Below, one piece after another: positions 1-5,773 of a DNA stretch of 8,704 nt; within the stretch, counting starts at the first letter, position 1, and each line of letters starts with the position of its first letter. Source of the DNA: an uncultured Austwickia sp. (lineage in GTDB: Bacteria; Actinomycetota; Actinomycetes; Actinomycetales; Dermatophilaceae); assembly GCA_934678955.1 (NCBI GenBank), contig CAKUSI010000147.1, positions 1 to 8,704 of the forward strand. Reading direction: 5' to 3'. The notes beneath the pieces are model-generated. The model did not search any database and had not been told where the DNA came from. It saw nothing but the letters and a program-made list of their open reading frames with translations. Made by a program: the position numbers and the translations under genes.

Positions 1-1159
1 CGTCCAGGAACTCCACGACGGTGACGTGCTCGACCACGCCGGCCAGGTCGATGGCGGCCTCGACACCCGAGTTGCCGCCGCCGATCACCGCGATGTCCTT
101 GCCCTTGAAGAGCGGACCGTCGCAGTGCGGGCAGAACGTGACGCCCTTGTTGCGGTAGGCGTCCTCGCCGGGAACGCCCATCTGCCGCCAGCGGGCGCCC
201 GTGGCCAGGATGACCGTGCGGGCGCGCAACTCGCCGTCGCCGAACTTGACCGTGTGCAGCCCGCCCTCCTCGGAGGCGGGGATCAGCTCGGTCGCCTCCG
301 GGCCCTTGATCAGGTCGATATCGTAGTCACGGACGTGCTCCTCCAGGGCGGCCGCGAACGCGGGCCCCTCGGTGTGCTTGACCGAGACGAAGTTCTCGAT
401 GGCCAGCGTGTCGAGCACCTGCCCACCGAACCGCTCTGCCACGAGCCCGGTCCGGAAACCCTTCCGGGCCGTGTAGATCGCCGCAGCCGCGCCAGCGGGG
501 CCGCCGCCGACGATCAGGACCTCGAAGGGCTCCTTGCCCTTCAGGCGCTCGGCCGCGCGGGCGCCCGCGCCGGAGTCGAGCTTGCCCACGATCTGCCCGG
601 CGTCCATACGCCCCTGCCCGAAGACCTCCCCGTTGAGGTAGATCGTCGGGACGGCGAGGATGTTGCGCTCGTTCACCTCGTCCTGGAAGGTGCCTCCCTC
701 CACGGCGACGTGCTTGATGTTCGGGTTGAGCACCGCCATCGCGTTGAGCGCTTGCACCACCGTGGGGCAGTTCTGGCACTCCAGGGACATGTAGGTGACG
801 AACTCGTATGTGCCGTCCAGCGACTGGACGGCCTCGATCGTCTCCGCGTCCTCCTTCACGGGGTGGCCGCCGACCTGCAGGAGGGCGAGCACCAGGGACG
901 TGAACTCGTGGCCGAGGGGGAGACCGGCGAAGCGTACGTCGATGTCGCTGCCCGGGCGCGTCACGGCGAACGAGGGGGCCCGGGAGTCGGTGCCGTCGAA
1001 GCGGGCGGTGACCTTGTCGGAGAGCGCGGAGATCTCCTCGATCAACTCGCGGGTCTGGTCGCTCTTGGTCCCCTCCCCGAGGGTGGCCACGAGCTCGATG
1101 GGCTCGCGAAGCATCTCGAGGTATTGCTTCAGCTGGTCTTGGAGGTCTTGGTCGAGCAT
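1..1159 (-). CDS. ahpF: Alkyl hydroperoxide reductase subunit F (partial, 3' end beyond window)
   Basis: This flavoprotein disulfide reductase passes electrons from NAD(P)H through FAD and two dithiol centres to the cytosolic peroxidase AhpC. I translated 386 residues by hand; AhpF is usually about 520, so the C-terminal quarter is missing. The N-terminal double-thioredoxin-fold domain carries the dithiol CQNCP (Cys128/Cys131). Next come the FAD Rossmann motif GGGPAG (about 218-223), ATGA (319-322), the redox pair CPHC (Cys343/Cys346) and the NAD(P)H-binding GGGNSG (360-365). All are in the family order and nearly at E. coli numbering. The ATG start at 1159 has AGGAG (1166-1170) six bases upstream. 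It lies 271 bases downstream of ahpC on the same strand, with two hairpins between them. The call is very secure because both redox dithiols and both nucleotide motifs are intact. Confidence 0.97.
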   Translation of the reverse strand, partial: MLDQDLQDQLKQYLEMLREPIELVATLGEGTKSDQTRELIEEISALSDKVTARFDGTDSRAPSFAVTRPGSDIDVRFAGLPLGHEFTSLVLALLQVGGHPVKEDAETIEAVQSLDGTYEFVTYMSLECQNCPTVVQALNAMAVLNPNIKHVAVEGGTFQDEVNERNILAVPTIYLNGEVFGQGRMDAGQIVGKLDSGAGARAAERLKGKEPFEVLIVGGGPAGAAAAIYTARKGFRTGLVAERFGGQVLDTLAIENFVSVKHTEGPAFAAALEEHVRDYDIDLIKGPEATELIPASEEGGLHTVKFGDGELRARTVILATGARWRQMGVPGEDAYRNKGVTFCPHCDGPLFKGKDIAVIGGGNSGVEAAIDLAGVVEHVTVVEFLD

Positions 1160-1193
1160 GTGGGGCTCCTGTGCGAGTCAGGTCGGTTGCGTC

Positions 1194-1226
1194 GTGGTCG
1201 GAAAGTGGTCAGAAGTGGGTCAGAAA
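1194..1226. repeat. Three short direct repeats upstream of ahpF
   Basis: Three consecutive units of 10-12 bases read GTGGTCGGAAA, GTGGTCAGAA and GTGGGTCAGAAA on the plus strand. They end 35 bases before the ahpF start codon. Helically phased repeats of this size can be a regulator site, but I recognise no known operator and see no convincing -10 hexamer nearby. They may also be simple sequence drift. Confidence 0.4.
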
Positions 1227-1254
1227 CATGCGGCCACGGGGTCGGGAGACTCGG

Positions 1255-1286
1255 CCTGACGAGTGAAGCCCGCTTCACCCGTCAGG
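1255..1286 (-). terminator. Strong hairpin between ahpC and ahpF (promoter-proximal to ahpF)
   Basis: Arms 1255-1268 and 1273-1286 form a 14-pair stem closing a four-base loop. In minus-strand RNA every position pairs, one of them as G-U; in plus-strand RNA the same position is an A-C mismatch. That supports a function in the ahpC-to-ahpF transcript. No U tract follows, as is common for actinobacterial hairpin terminators. It could instead be a processing or stability element that sets the ahpC:ahpF ratio. Confidence 0.5.
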
Positions 1287-1337
1287 TCGATGTGGTCCGC
1301 GGTCAGGGTCTCGGTGATGCGAGGGCATCGGGGCAGC

Positions 1338-1374
1338 GCAACGGCGGGTGACCAGCGCGGTCACCCGCCGTTGC
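1338..1374 (-). terminator. Perfect 16-bp hairpin downstream of ahpC
   Basis: Arms 1338-1353 and 1359-1374 are perfectly complementary over 16 bases, with a five-base loop, starting 56 bases past the ahpC stop. There is no U tract. The right-arm core CGGTCACCCGCC recurs at 1383-1394, so the left arm could also pair with that copy. It is the best candidate for an ahpC terminator or partial terminator. Confidence 0.65.
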
Positions 1375-1430
1375 CGCCCTGACGGTCACCCGCCATGCGT
1401 GCGATCGTCAGAGGATCGGCCGAAAACCGA

Positions 1431-1994
1431 TCAGAGCTTGCCGACGAGGTCGATGGAGGGCTTTAGGACCTCCTCGCCCTCCTGCCACTTGGCCGGGCAG
1501 ACCTCACCCGGGTGGGCGGCGACGTACTGCGCGGCCTTCACCTTGCGCATGAGCTCACCGGCGTCGCGGCCGATGCCCTCGGCGGTGGACTCGATGTACT
1601 GGATCGTGCCCTCCGGGTCCACCAGGAAGGTGGCGCGGTCGGCGAGGCCGACGCCCGGGCGCATGTTCTGGAAGTTGTTGGTGATCTCGCCGCTGGCGTC
1701 ACCGAGCATGAAGTAGTTGATCTTGCCGATCGTGGGCGTGGTGTCCGCCCACGCCTTGTGCACGAAGTGGGTGTCGGTCGACACCGAGTACACCTCGACG
1801 CCCAGCTTCTGCAGCTCGTCGTAGTAGTCGGCCAGGTCGCCGAGCTCGGTCGGGCAGACGAACGTGAAGTCAGCGGGGTAGAAGAAGAAGATGCCCCACT
1901 TTCCCTTCACGTCCTCGTCGGAAACCTCGACGAACTCGCCCTGACGGTACGCGGTCGTCTTGAAGGGGAGGATCTTCGTGTTCATCAGCGACAT
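1431..1994 (-). CDS. ahpC: Alkyl hydroperoxide reductase subunit C (2-Cys peroxiredoxin)
   Basis: This cytosolic peroxidase reduces H2O2 and organic hydroperoxides and is re-reduced by AhpF. The protein is 187 residues, the same length as the enterobacterial AhpC I know. It carries the peroxidatic cysteine in FTFVCPTE (Cys47) and the resolving cysteine in GEVCPAKW (Cys166), both at canonical numbers. The start MSLMNTKILPF at 1994 is supported by AAGGAG (2003-2008) eight bases upstream. The second ATG, four codons in, fits less well because the family begins MSL(I/M)NT. It lies first in an ahpC-ahpF arrangement, with an OxyR-like element and leader upstream. It resembles the E. coli AhpC/AhpF type more than the mycobacterial AhpC/AhpD type. 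Confidence 0.98.
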   Translation of the reverse strand: MSLMNTKILPFKTTAYRQGEFVEVSDEDVKGKWGIFFFYPADFTFVCPTELGDLADYYDELQKLGVEVYSVSTDTHFVHKAWADTTPTIGKINYFMLGDASGEITNNFQNMRPGVGLADRATFLVDPEGTIQYIESTAEGIGRDAGELMRKVKAAQYVAAHPGEVCPAKWQEGEEVLKPSIDLVGKL

Positions 1995-2033
1995 GCGCTT
2001 TGCTCCTTCGTCCTGAACTGGCAGGGATCGTGA

Positions 2034-2076
2034 GGGGGGCCCAGACGCTGCGGTCCGGGCTCCCCCCGAGGGGGGA
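2034..2076 (-). promoter_or_regulatory. Structured G/C-tract leader of ahpC
   Basis: The ahpC leader contains three homopolymer-like tracts (plus-strand view): G6 at 2034-2039, C6 at 2062-2067 and G6 at 2070-2075. The C tract can pair with the adjacent G tract as a short stem with a four-base loop (2061-2076). It can instead pair with 2034-2042 as a longer bulged stem reaching 2057-2067. The two pairings exclude each other. It may be a stabilising or attenuating leader, but no ligand-binding riboswitch class is recognised. Confidence 0.35.
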
Positions 2077-2110
2077 CTTCGATAAGAAGCTTATATGAAA
2101 ACTGGTCGAA

Positions 2111-2116
2111 ACGCTA
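2111..2116 (-). promoter_or_regulatory. Candidate -10 of ahpC (TAGCGT)
   Basis: TAGCGT fits the actinobacterial TANNNT -10 pattern. It lies ten bases downstream of the OxyR-like element, which would then cover about -23 to -59 and overlap a poor -35, the usual layout of an OxyR-activated promoter. TATAAG at 2090-2095 is an alternative -10 nearer the gene. Neither has a clear -35 hexamer. Confidence 0.4.
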
Positions 2117-2126
2117 GGCAACATTG

Positions 2127-2163
2127 ATCGAATGTGTGCATCTCAACCATAGAATTGGGCTAT
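2127..2163 (-). promoter_or_regulatory. OxyR-like four-box operator upstream of ahpC
   Basis: On the minus strand the boxes read ATAG, CTAT, ATGC, CGAT, each separated by exactly seven bases. The OxyR consensus is ATAG-N7-CTAT-N7-ATAG-N7-CTAT. The distal half-site is perfect at the tetranucleotides; the proximal half matches five of eight positions. The preferred T and A inside the spacers are not kept. Its position just upstream of a peroxidase gene fits peroxide induction. No oxyR gene is in the window. Confidence 0.55.
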
Positions 2164-2229
2164 CACGGGAAGGTAACGAACCTCGAAACGGGATGGGAAC
2201 GCATGGGATTCGCGGCCGGTCAGGCACGC

Positions 2230-3300
2230 TCACGCCAGCCAGCGCAGCAACGCGTCCTCGACGTCGCGCAACTGCGCCACCGGCACGCGCTCGTCGTCCT
2301 TGTGCGCCAGCAACGGGTCGCCCGGGCCGAAGTTCACCGCCGGGATCCCCAGCGCGGAAAACCTGGCGACGTCCGTCCAGCCCTGCTTGGCGTCGACCGG
2401 CACCCCCAGCGCCGCGACGAACTCGCTCGCCAGCGCAGAGTCCAGGCCTGGCCTCGCGCCCGCCGCGAGGTCCTCCACCTCCAGGTCGTATCCCGAAAAC
2501 CACGTCCGCACCTGGTCCAGCGCCTCGTCCGCGCTGCGATCCGGCGCGAACCGGTAGTTCACCGCGAGGTACGCCGCGTCGGGGATCACGTTGTTGCCGG
2601 CGCCCCCGCCGATCCCGACCGCGGACAGGCCTTCCCGATAGACCAGCCCGTCGACCTCCACCGAGCGCGCCTCGTGGTCCGCCAGCAGGTCGAGGGCCGG
2701 ACGCAGCTTGTGGACGGCGTTGTCGCCCATCCACGGACGCCCCGAGTGGGCCGCCACACCCCGGGTGGTCAGGCGCACGCGCAAGGTCCCCTTGCAGCCG
2801 CCCTCGACCTGGGCGTTGGTGGGCTCGAGGAGGACCGCGAAGTCGGCGGCCACCAGGTCGGGTCGCGCGTCGACGAGGTGCTGCAGCCCGTTGCGGGCGG
2901 CCTGCACCTCCTCGCAGTCGTAGAAGACGTACGTGACGTCGCGCCGCGGCGCGGCAACGTGAGCCGCCAAGCGCAACTGGACAGCGACGCCACCCTTCAT
3001 GTCGACGGTCCCGCGCCCCCACAACACGTCGCCCTCCCGGTGGGTGGGCAGGTTCGGGGTGGCGGCCAGCGGAACCGTGTCCAGGTGCCCCGCCAGCACG
3101 ACCCGCTCGGGGCGACCGAGGTCGGTGCGCGCGACCACGACGTTGCCGCGCCGCGTCACGTCAAGGTGCCCGTGTTCCCGAAGGGCCTGCTCCACCGCGT
3201 CGGCGAGCGGACCCTCGTCGCCGCTCACCGATTCGACATCGCAGATGGTCGCGGTGAGGTCGACGACGTCGGCCGACAGATCCAGCTCCGGAACACTCAT
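2230..3300 (-). CDS. dapE: Succinyl-diaminopimelate desuccinylase
   Basis: This cytosolic di-zinc amidohydrolase of the M20 family cleaves N-succinyl-LL-2,6-diaminopimelate to succinate and LL-diaminopimelate for lysine and peptidoglycan. The product is 356 residues, close to the mycobacterial enzyme (about 354). Visible motifs are HLDTVP (metal ligand His72, with Asp74), GRGTVDMKGG (bridging Asp100), YDCEE (Glu130/Glu131, catalytic base and ligand), LEPT (Glu159), the substrate-binding GNNVIPDA, and HKDDERVP (ligand His333). All expected ligands are present. I chose ATG 3300 because it gives the family length; ATG 3330 would add ten residues and has only a G tract directly against it. Neither start has a good ribosome-binding site. 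It is the second gene of a likely pair with the small gene 54 bases upstream. Confidence 0.95.
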   Translation of the reverse strand: MSVPELDLSADVVDLTATICDVESVSGDEGPLADAVEQALREHGHLDVTRRGNVVVARTDLGRPERVVLAGHLDTVPLAATPNLPTHREGDVLWGRGTVDMKGGVAVQLRLAAHVAAPRRDVTYVFYDCEEVQAARNGLQHLVDARPDLVAADFAVLLEPTNAQVEGGCKGTLRVRLTTRGVAAHSGRPWMGDNAVHKLRPALDLLADHEARSVEVDGLVYREGLSAVGIGGGAGNNVIPDAAYLAVNYRFAPDRSADEALDQVRTWFSGYDLEVEDLAAGARPGLDSALASEFVAALGVPVDAKQGWTDVARFSALGIPAVNFGPGDPLLAHKDDERVPVAQLRDVEDALLRWLA

Positions 3301-3354
3301 GCCAGGCAGCCTAGTGAGCCGGGCGAGCATTCCCCCGGTGCGCGGGCGAGGACG

Positions 3355-3657
3355 TCACGCCGCGGCGAAGACCTTGGCAGCCTCGGCGTCGTAGCGGGCC
3401 AACTCCACGCGAGCGTCCTGCAGGGCGAGGAAGGCGGCGCGCATCTTGTGCGCCTTCGCGGACGGCTGGTGCAGCCGGAGGTCGTCGTACTCGGCCAACA
3501 GTCGCTGCTTGCGAGCCACCAGCTCGGCGCGCGTGATGGGTACGACCGCCTCGGGCTTGGGCGTGTGGGAGACGAAGGAGGTGAACGCCTTTTGAGCGGC
3601 GAGGAAAGCGGCCGCAGGTGCTGCCGCCAACAACGCGTACTCGACGTAAATCCGCAT
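3355..3657 (-). CDS. Small conserved-looking hypothetical protein, helical
   Basis: I do not recognise this 100-residue protein. Its codon use is strongly GC-ending, as in its neighbours, which supports real coding. Residues 7-22 are a mildly hydrophobic Ala/Leu stretch that could be a weak membrane or signal segment. From about residue 42 on there is a charged, helix-favouring region rich in Ala, Leu, Arg and Glu, possibly coiled coil, with no Cys. An in-frame TGA lies three bases upstream of the ATG at 3657, so this is the most upstream start. There is no Shine-Dalgarno sequence; the promoter at 3663-3691 would give a leaderless message. It precedes dapE on the same strand by 54 bases, suggesting co-transcription, but no link to lysine synthesis is evident. 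Confidence 0.65.
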   Translation of the reverse strand: MRIYVEYALLAAAPAAAFLAAQKAFTSFVSHTPKPEAVVPITRAELVARKQRLLAEYDDLRLHQPSAKAHKMRAAFLALQDARVELARYDAEAAKVFAAA

Positions 3658-3662
3658 GTTTC

Positions 3663-3691
3663 ATAGTCACCCAGTACCGGATTGCTGGCAA
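3663..3691 (-). promoter_or_regulatory. Candidate promoter for the small gene and dapE
   Basis: On the minus strand TTGCCA (3686-3691) and GACTAT (3663-3668) are spaced by 17 bases. The -35 matches five of six positions. The -10 is weaker (three of six) but keeps the key A and final T. Transcription would begin at or next to the A of ATG 3657, that is, leaderless. Confidence 0.4.
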
Positions 3692-3832
3692 CCCTTATGG
3701 GGGGTTGACATTGCCTATCTCCCCAGGTCAGACATCCGACAACAGCCATGGACGCCGTGGCTCCCGCGGCGAATCCCCCGCGGTCCGGCCCCGCCCGTGC
3801 GGCACCTGCCCTCGCCCCCGCGGCGGCTCGCC

Positions 3833-3838
3833 TACGCT
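3833..3838 (+). promoter_or_regulatory. Candidate -10 for leaderless dapD (TACGCT)
   Basis: TACGCT fits TANNNT and ends eight bases before the ATG at 3847, so transcription could begin on the start codon. The only purine tract before dapD is GGGGG at 3839-3843, too close to be a normal ribosome-binding site. A perfect TTGACA at 3705-3710 farther upstream lacks a matching -10. Confidence 0.4.
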
Positions 3839-3846
3839 GGGGGCCC

Positions 3847-4785
3847 ATGAGCACGCAGCGCACCGCGTGGGGCTGGGGCCTCGCGACGATCACCGAGTCC
3901 GGCACCGTCCTCGACACCTGGTACCCCTCCCCCGCCCTCGGCGCGGCGCCCCCCGACAGCCCGCATGCCATCCCCGTGGAGTTGTCGGCGCTGGAGAAGA
4001 CCGACCCCCGGCGCGGCGTGCGAACCACCGTCCTGCAGACCTCGATCGACCTCGACGCCGCCCCCGCGGACGCCCCGGACGCATACCTTCGCCTGCACCT
4101 GCTGAGCCACCGACTCGCCGAGCCCAACAGCATCAACCTGGACGGGATCTTCGGCGCGCTCCCGAACGTCGTGTGGACCAGCGCGGGCCCCTGCTCCCCG
4201 GAGGGTTTCGAGGCCACGCGGGCGAGGCTGCGGGCTGACGGCCCGGTCGCCGTCTACGGCGTCGACAAGTTCCCGCGCATGGTGGATTACGTGCTCCCCT
4301 CGGGCGTGCGGATCGCCGACGCCGATCGGGTGCGGCTCGGCGCGCACCTGGCCGAAGGCACGACCGTGATGCACGAGGGGTTCGTGAACTTCAACGCGGG
4401 CACGCTCGGCTCCTCGATGGTGGAGGGTCGGATCAGCCAGGGCGTGGTCGTGGGCGACGGCTCGGACATCGGCGGCGGAGCCTCCACGATGGGGACCCTC
4501 TCGGGCGGCGGGTCCGAGCGCGTCCGCGTCGGTCGACGCTGCCTCGTCGGCGCCGAGGCCGGCATCGGGATCGCCCTCGGCGACGACTGCGTGGTCGAGG
4601 CAGGCCTGTATGTCACGGCCGGCACGAAGGTGGCGCTCGCCGACGGACGCGTGGTCAAGGCCCGGGAGCTGTCCGGGCAGGACAACCTGCTGTTCATCCG
4701 CAACTCCGTCACCGGGGCCGTCGAGGCGAAGGCCCGCGACGGGCACGGGATCACGCTGAACTCGGCGCTGCACGCCAACGACTGA
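3847..4785 (+). CDS. dapD: 2,3,4,5-tetrahydropyridine-2,6-dicarboxylate N-succinyltransferase
   Basis: It transfers succinyl from succinyl-CoA to tetrahydrodipicolinate, opening the succinylase branch of diaminopimelate synthesis in the cytosol. The 312-residue product follows the actinobacterial DapD type (mycobacterial about 317). The N-terminal domain begins [19 protein letters not shown], with [13 protein letters not shown] at about 137-149. The left-handed beta-helix follows (about 152-270): [19 protein letters not shown] with Glu193 at the position proposed as catalytic in the mycobacterial enzyme, and GGGAS and GTLSGGG near the CoA/substrate site. The end is a C-terminal [10 protein letters not shown] extension. 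ATG 3847 is chosen over 3748 because homologues begin here and a -10 sits just before it. It is divergent from dapE, with one small gene between, and is followed closely by the lysozyme-like gene. Confidence 0.96.
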   Translation: MSTQRTAWGWGLATITESGTVLDTWYPSPALGAAPPDSPHAIPVELSALEKTDPRRGVRTTVLQTSIDLDAAPADAPDAYLRLHLLSHRLAEPNSINLDGIFGALPNVVWTSAGPCSPEGFEATRARLRADGPVAVYGVDKFPRMVDYVLPSGVRIADADRVRLGAHLAEGTTVMHEGFVNFNAGTLGSSMVEGRISQGVVVGDGSDIGGGASTMGTLSGGGSERVRVGRRCLVGAEAGIGIALGDDCVVEAGLYVTAGTKVALADGRVVKARELSGQDNLLFIRNSVTGAVEAKARDGHGITLNSALHAND

Positions 4786-4797
4786 CGTCGGCACGAT

Positions 4798-5700
4798 GTG
4801 GGCCGGCACGCCCGACGCCGGCCGGGACGAGGCCGAAGGAGGAGGCCCATCGCGACGTCTCGTCGCCGCCGCACCAGGTGGCGTCTCGCCGGCCCCGCTC
4901 TGACCCTTGCCGTGCTCGCGCTGCTGGTCTTCGGGCTCGTCAGCGTGCTGGAGCCGGTCACGAGGCCGCCGGTGTGCGAGTTCGCCTCCGCCGCCGGCAC
5001 GACGCTGAACCTGTCTCCCGAGCAGACGGGGCACGCCGCGACGATCGCCGCGGCCGCCACGCGGCGCGGGCTGCCTGGACGCGCGGCGACGATCGGGATC
5101 GCGACCGCGATCCAGGAGTCGAAGCTGCGCAACCTCCCTGGGGGTGACCGGGATTCCCTCGGTCTCTTCCAGCAGCGCCCGTCCCAGGGGTGGGGCACGC
5201 CCGAGCAGATTCTCGACCCCGTCTACGCCGCCGACCGGTTTTACGCCGCACTGGTCCAGGTGCGGGGCTGGGAGTCGCTGCCCCTCACCGAGGCCGCCCA
5301 GCGGGTGCAGCGCAGCGCCTTTCCCACGGCCTACGCCGCCCACGAGGATGAGGCCGAGGTCTACGCGCAGGCCCTGACGGGCGCCCGGCCCGCCGCGATC
5401 GCCTGCCGCCTGGCGCCGTCGGCCCGGTCGGTGCCGGCCGCAGAGGTGTCCGCGGCGCTACGTCGCGAGACCGGGTTCACGGCGGACGCCGCCGGCTCCG
5501 CGCTGACCTTCTCTGCCGCGTCGGAGTCCGGGGCCGCACGCGCCGCCGCGTGGGCCGTGGCCCGGGCGGACGATCTCGGCATCACGGCTGTCACGGTGGG
5601 GGAACTTGCCTGGCAGCGGGCGCCCGCGGACTCGTCGCTGCGGTGGGCGCCGGCGGAGGAGCCGCTTCCCGCGCGCGCGGTCCGCATCGAGCTGGGCTAA
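4798..5700 (+). CDS. Membrane-anchored lysozyme-fold (SLT-like) protein of unknown function
   Basis: A 300-residue type II membrane protein: very Arg-rich cytoplasmic tail (1-29), one membrane helix (about 30-52), then an exported domain. Residues about 76-190 resemble a lysozyme or soluble lytic transglycosylase core: an AIQES motif with Glu107 at the catalytic-acid position, DSLGLFQQRPSQGWG matching the GLxQ-P signature, then an Ala-rich helical stretch. Cys60 and Cys203 could form a disulfide. The C-terminal part (about 205-300) looks like a separate small domain. Proteins of this kind are common in actinobacteria and, to my knowledge, uncharacterised. The GTG start at 4798 lies 12 bases after the dapD stop with no strong ribosome-binding site, so translation is probably coupled to dapD. 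A role in peptidoglycan turnover is inference from fold and neighbour. Confidence 0.85.
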   Translation: MGRHARRRPGRGRRRRPIATSRRRRTRWRLAGPALTLAVLALLVFGLVSVLEPVTRPPVCEFASAAGTTLNLSPEQTGHAATIAAAATRRGLPGRAATIGIATAIQESKLRNLPGGDRDSLGLFQQRPSQGWGTPEQILDPVYAADRFYAALVQVRGWESLPLTEAAQRVQRSAFPTAYAAHEDEAEVYAQALTGARPAAIACRLAPSARSVPAAEVSAALRRETGFTADAAGSALTFSAASESGAARAAAWAVARADDLGITAVTVGELAWQRAPADSSLRWAPAEEPLPARAVRIELG

Positions 5701-5710
5701 CACCACGCTT

Positions 5711-5763
5711 CCACCGAGACCGTGATGTCACCGAGTCCGTCATGGTCACCGGGTCCGCGGTGG
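5711..5763 (+). terminator. Hairpin and triple repeat between convergent genes
   Basis: The 73-base gap between convergent stops holds an inner stem of 5718-5725 with 5740-5747 and an outer CCACCG/CGGTGG pair (5711-5716 with 5758-5763). The inner stem pairs fully in plus-strand RNA, with one G-U, but has a C-A mismatch in minus-strand RNA, favouring termination of the plus-strand gene. The same bases form three imperfect 17-18-base units each beginning CACCG (5712-5728, 5729-5746, 5747-5763). There is no U tract. Confidence 0.5.
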
Positions 5764-5773
5764 AGCCGAGTTC

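Noticed and set aside
26..1351. Long plus-strand open frame of 441 codons
   Set aside because: It lies antisense to ahpF, has the Arg/Asp/Gly/Leu-rich composition of a GC-rich shadow frame, and contains no recognisable domain.
2134..3666. Plus-strand open frame of 510 codons
   Set aside because: It is the antisense of dapE and the small gene; its composition is low in information and His/Arg/Gln-rich.
3689..3707. CAACCC/GGGTTG inverted repeat as an operator
   Set aside because: It is a six-base stem in a G-rich stretch, too short to separate from chance.
3705..3733. Perfect TTGACA as the dapD promoter
   Set aside because: At spacings of 16-19 bases no hexamer keeps both the second A and final T of a -10; the TACGCT next to the ATG is a better candidate.
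3748..3846. Upstream ATG for dapD at 3748
   Set aside because: The 33 added residues are Pro/Ala/Arg-rich and unlike any DapD, and a -10-like hexamer lies inside them.
3832..5343. Minus-strand open frame of 503 codons
   Set aside because: It is antisense to dapD and the lysozyme-like gene, both of which are secure by conserved motifs.
5712..5763. Three short repeats as a CRISPR remnant
   Set aside because: Units are contiguous with no spacers, imperfect, and there are no cas genes.
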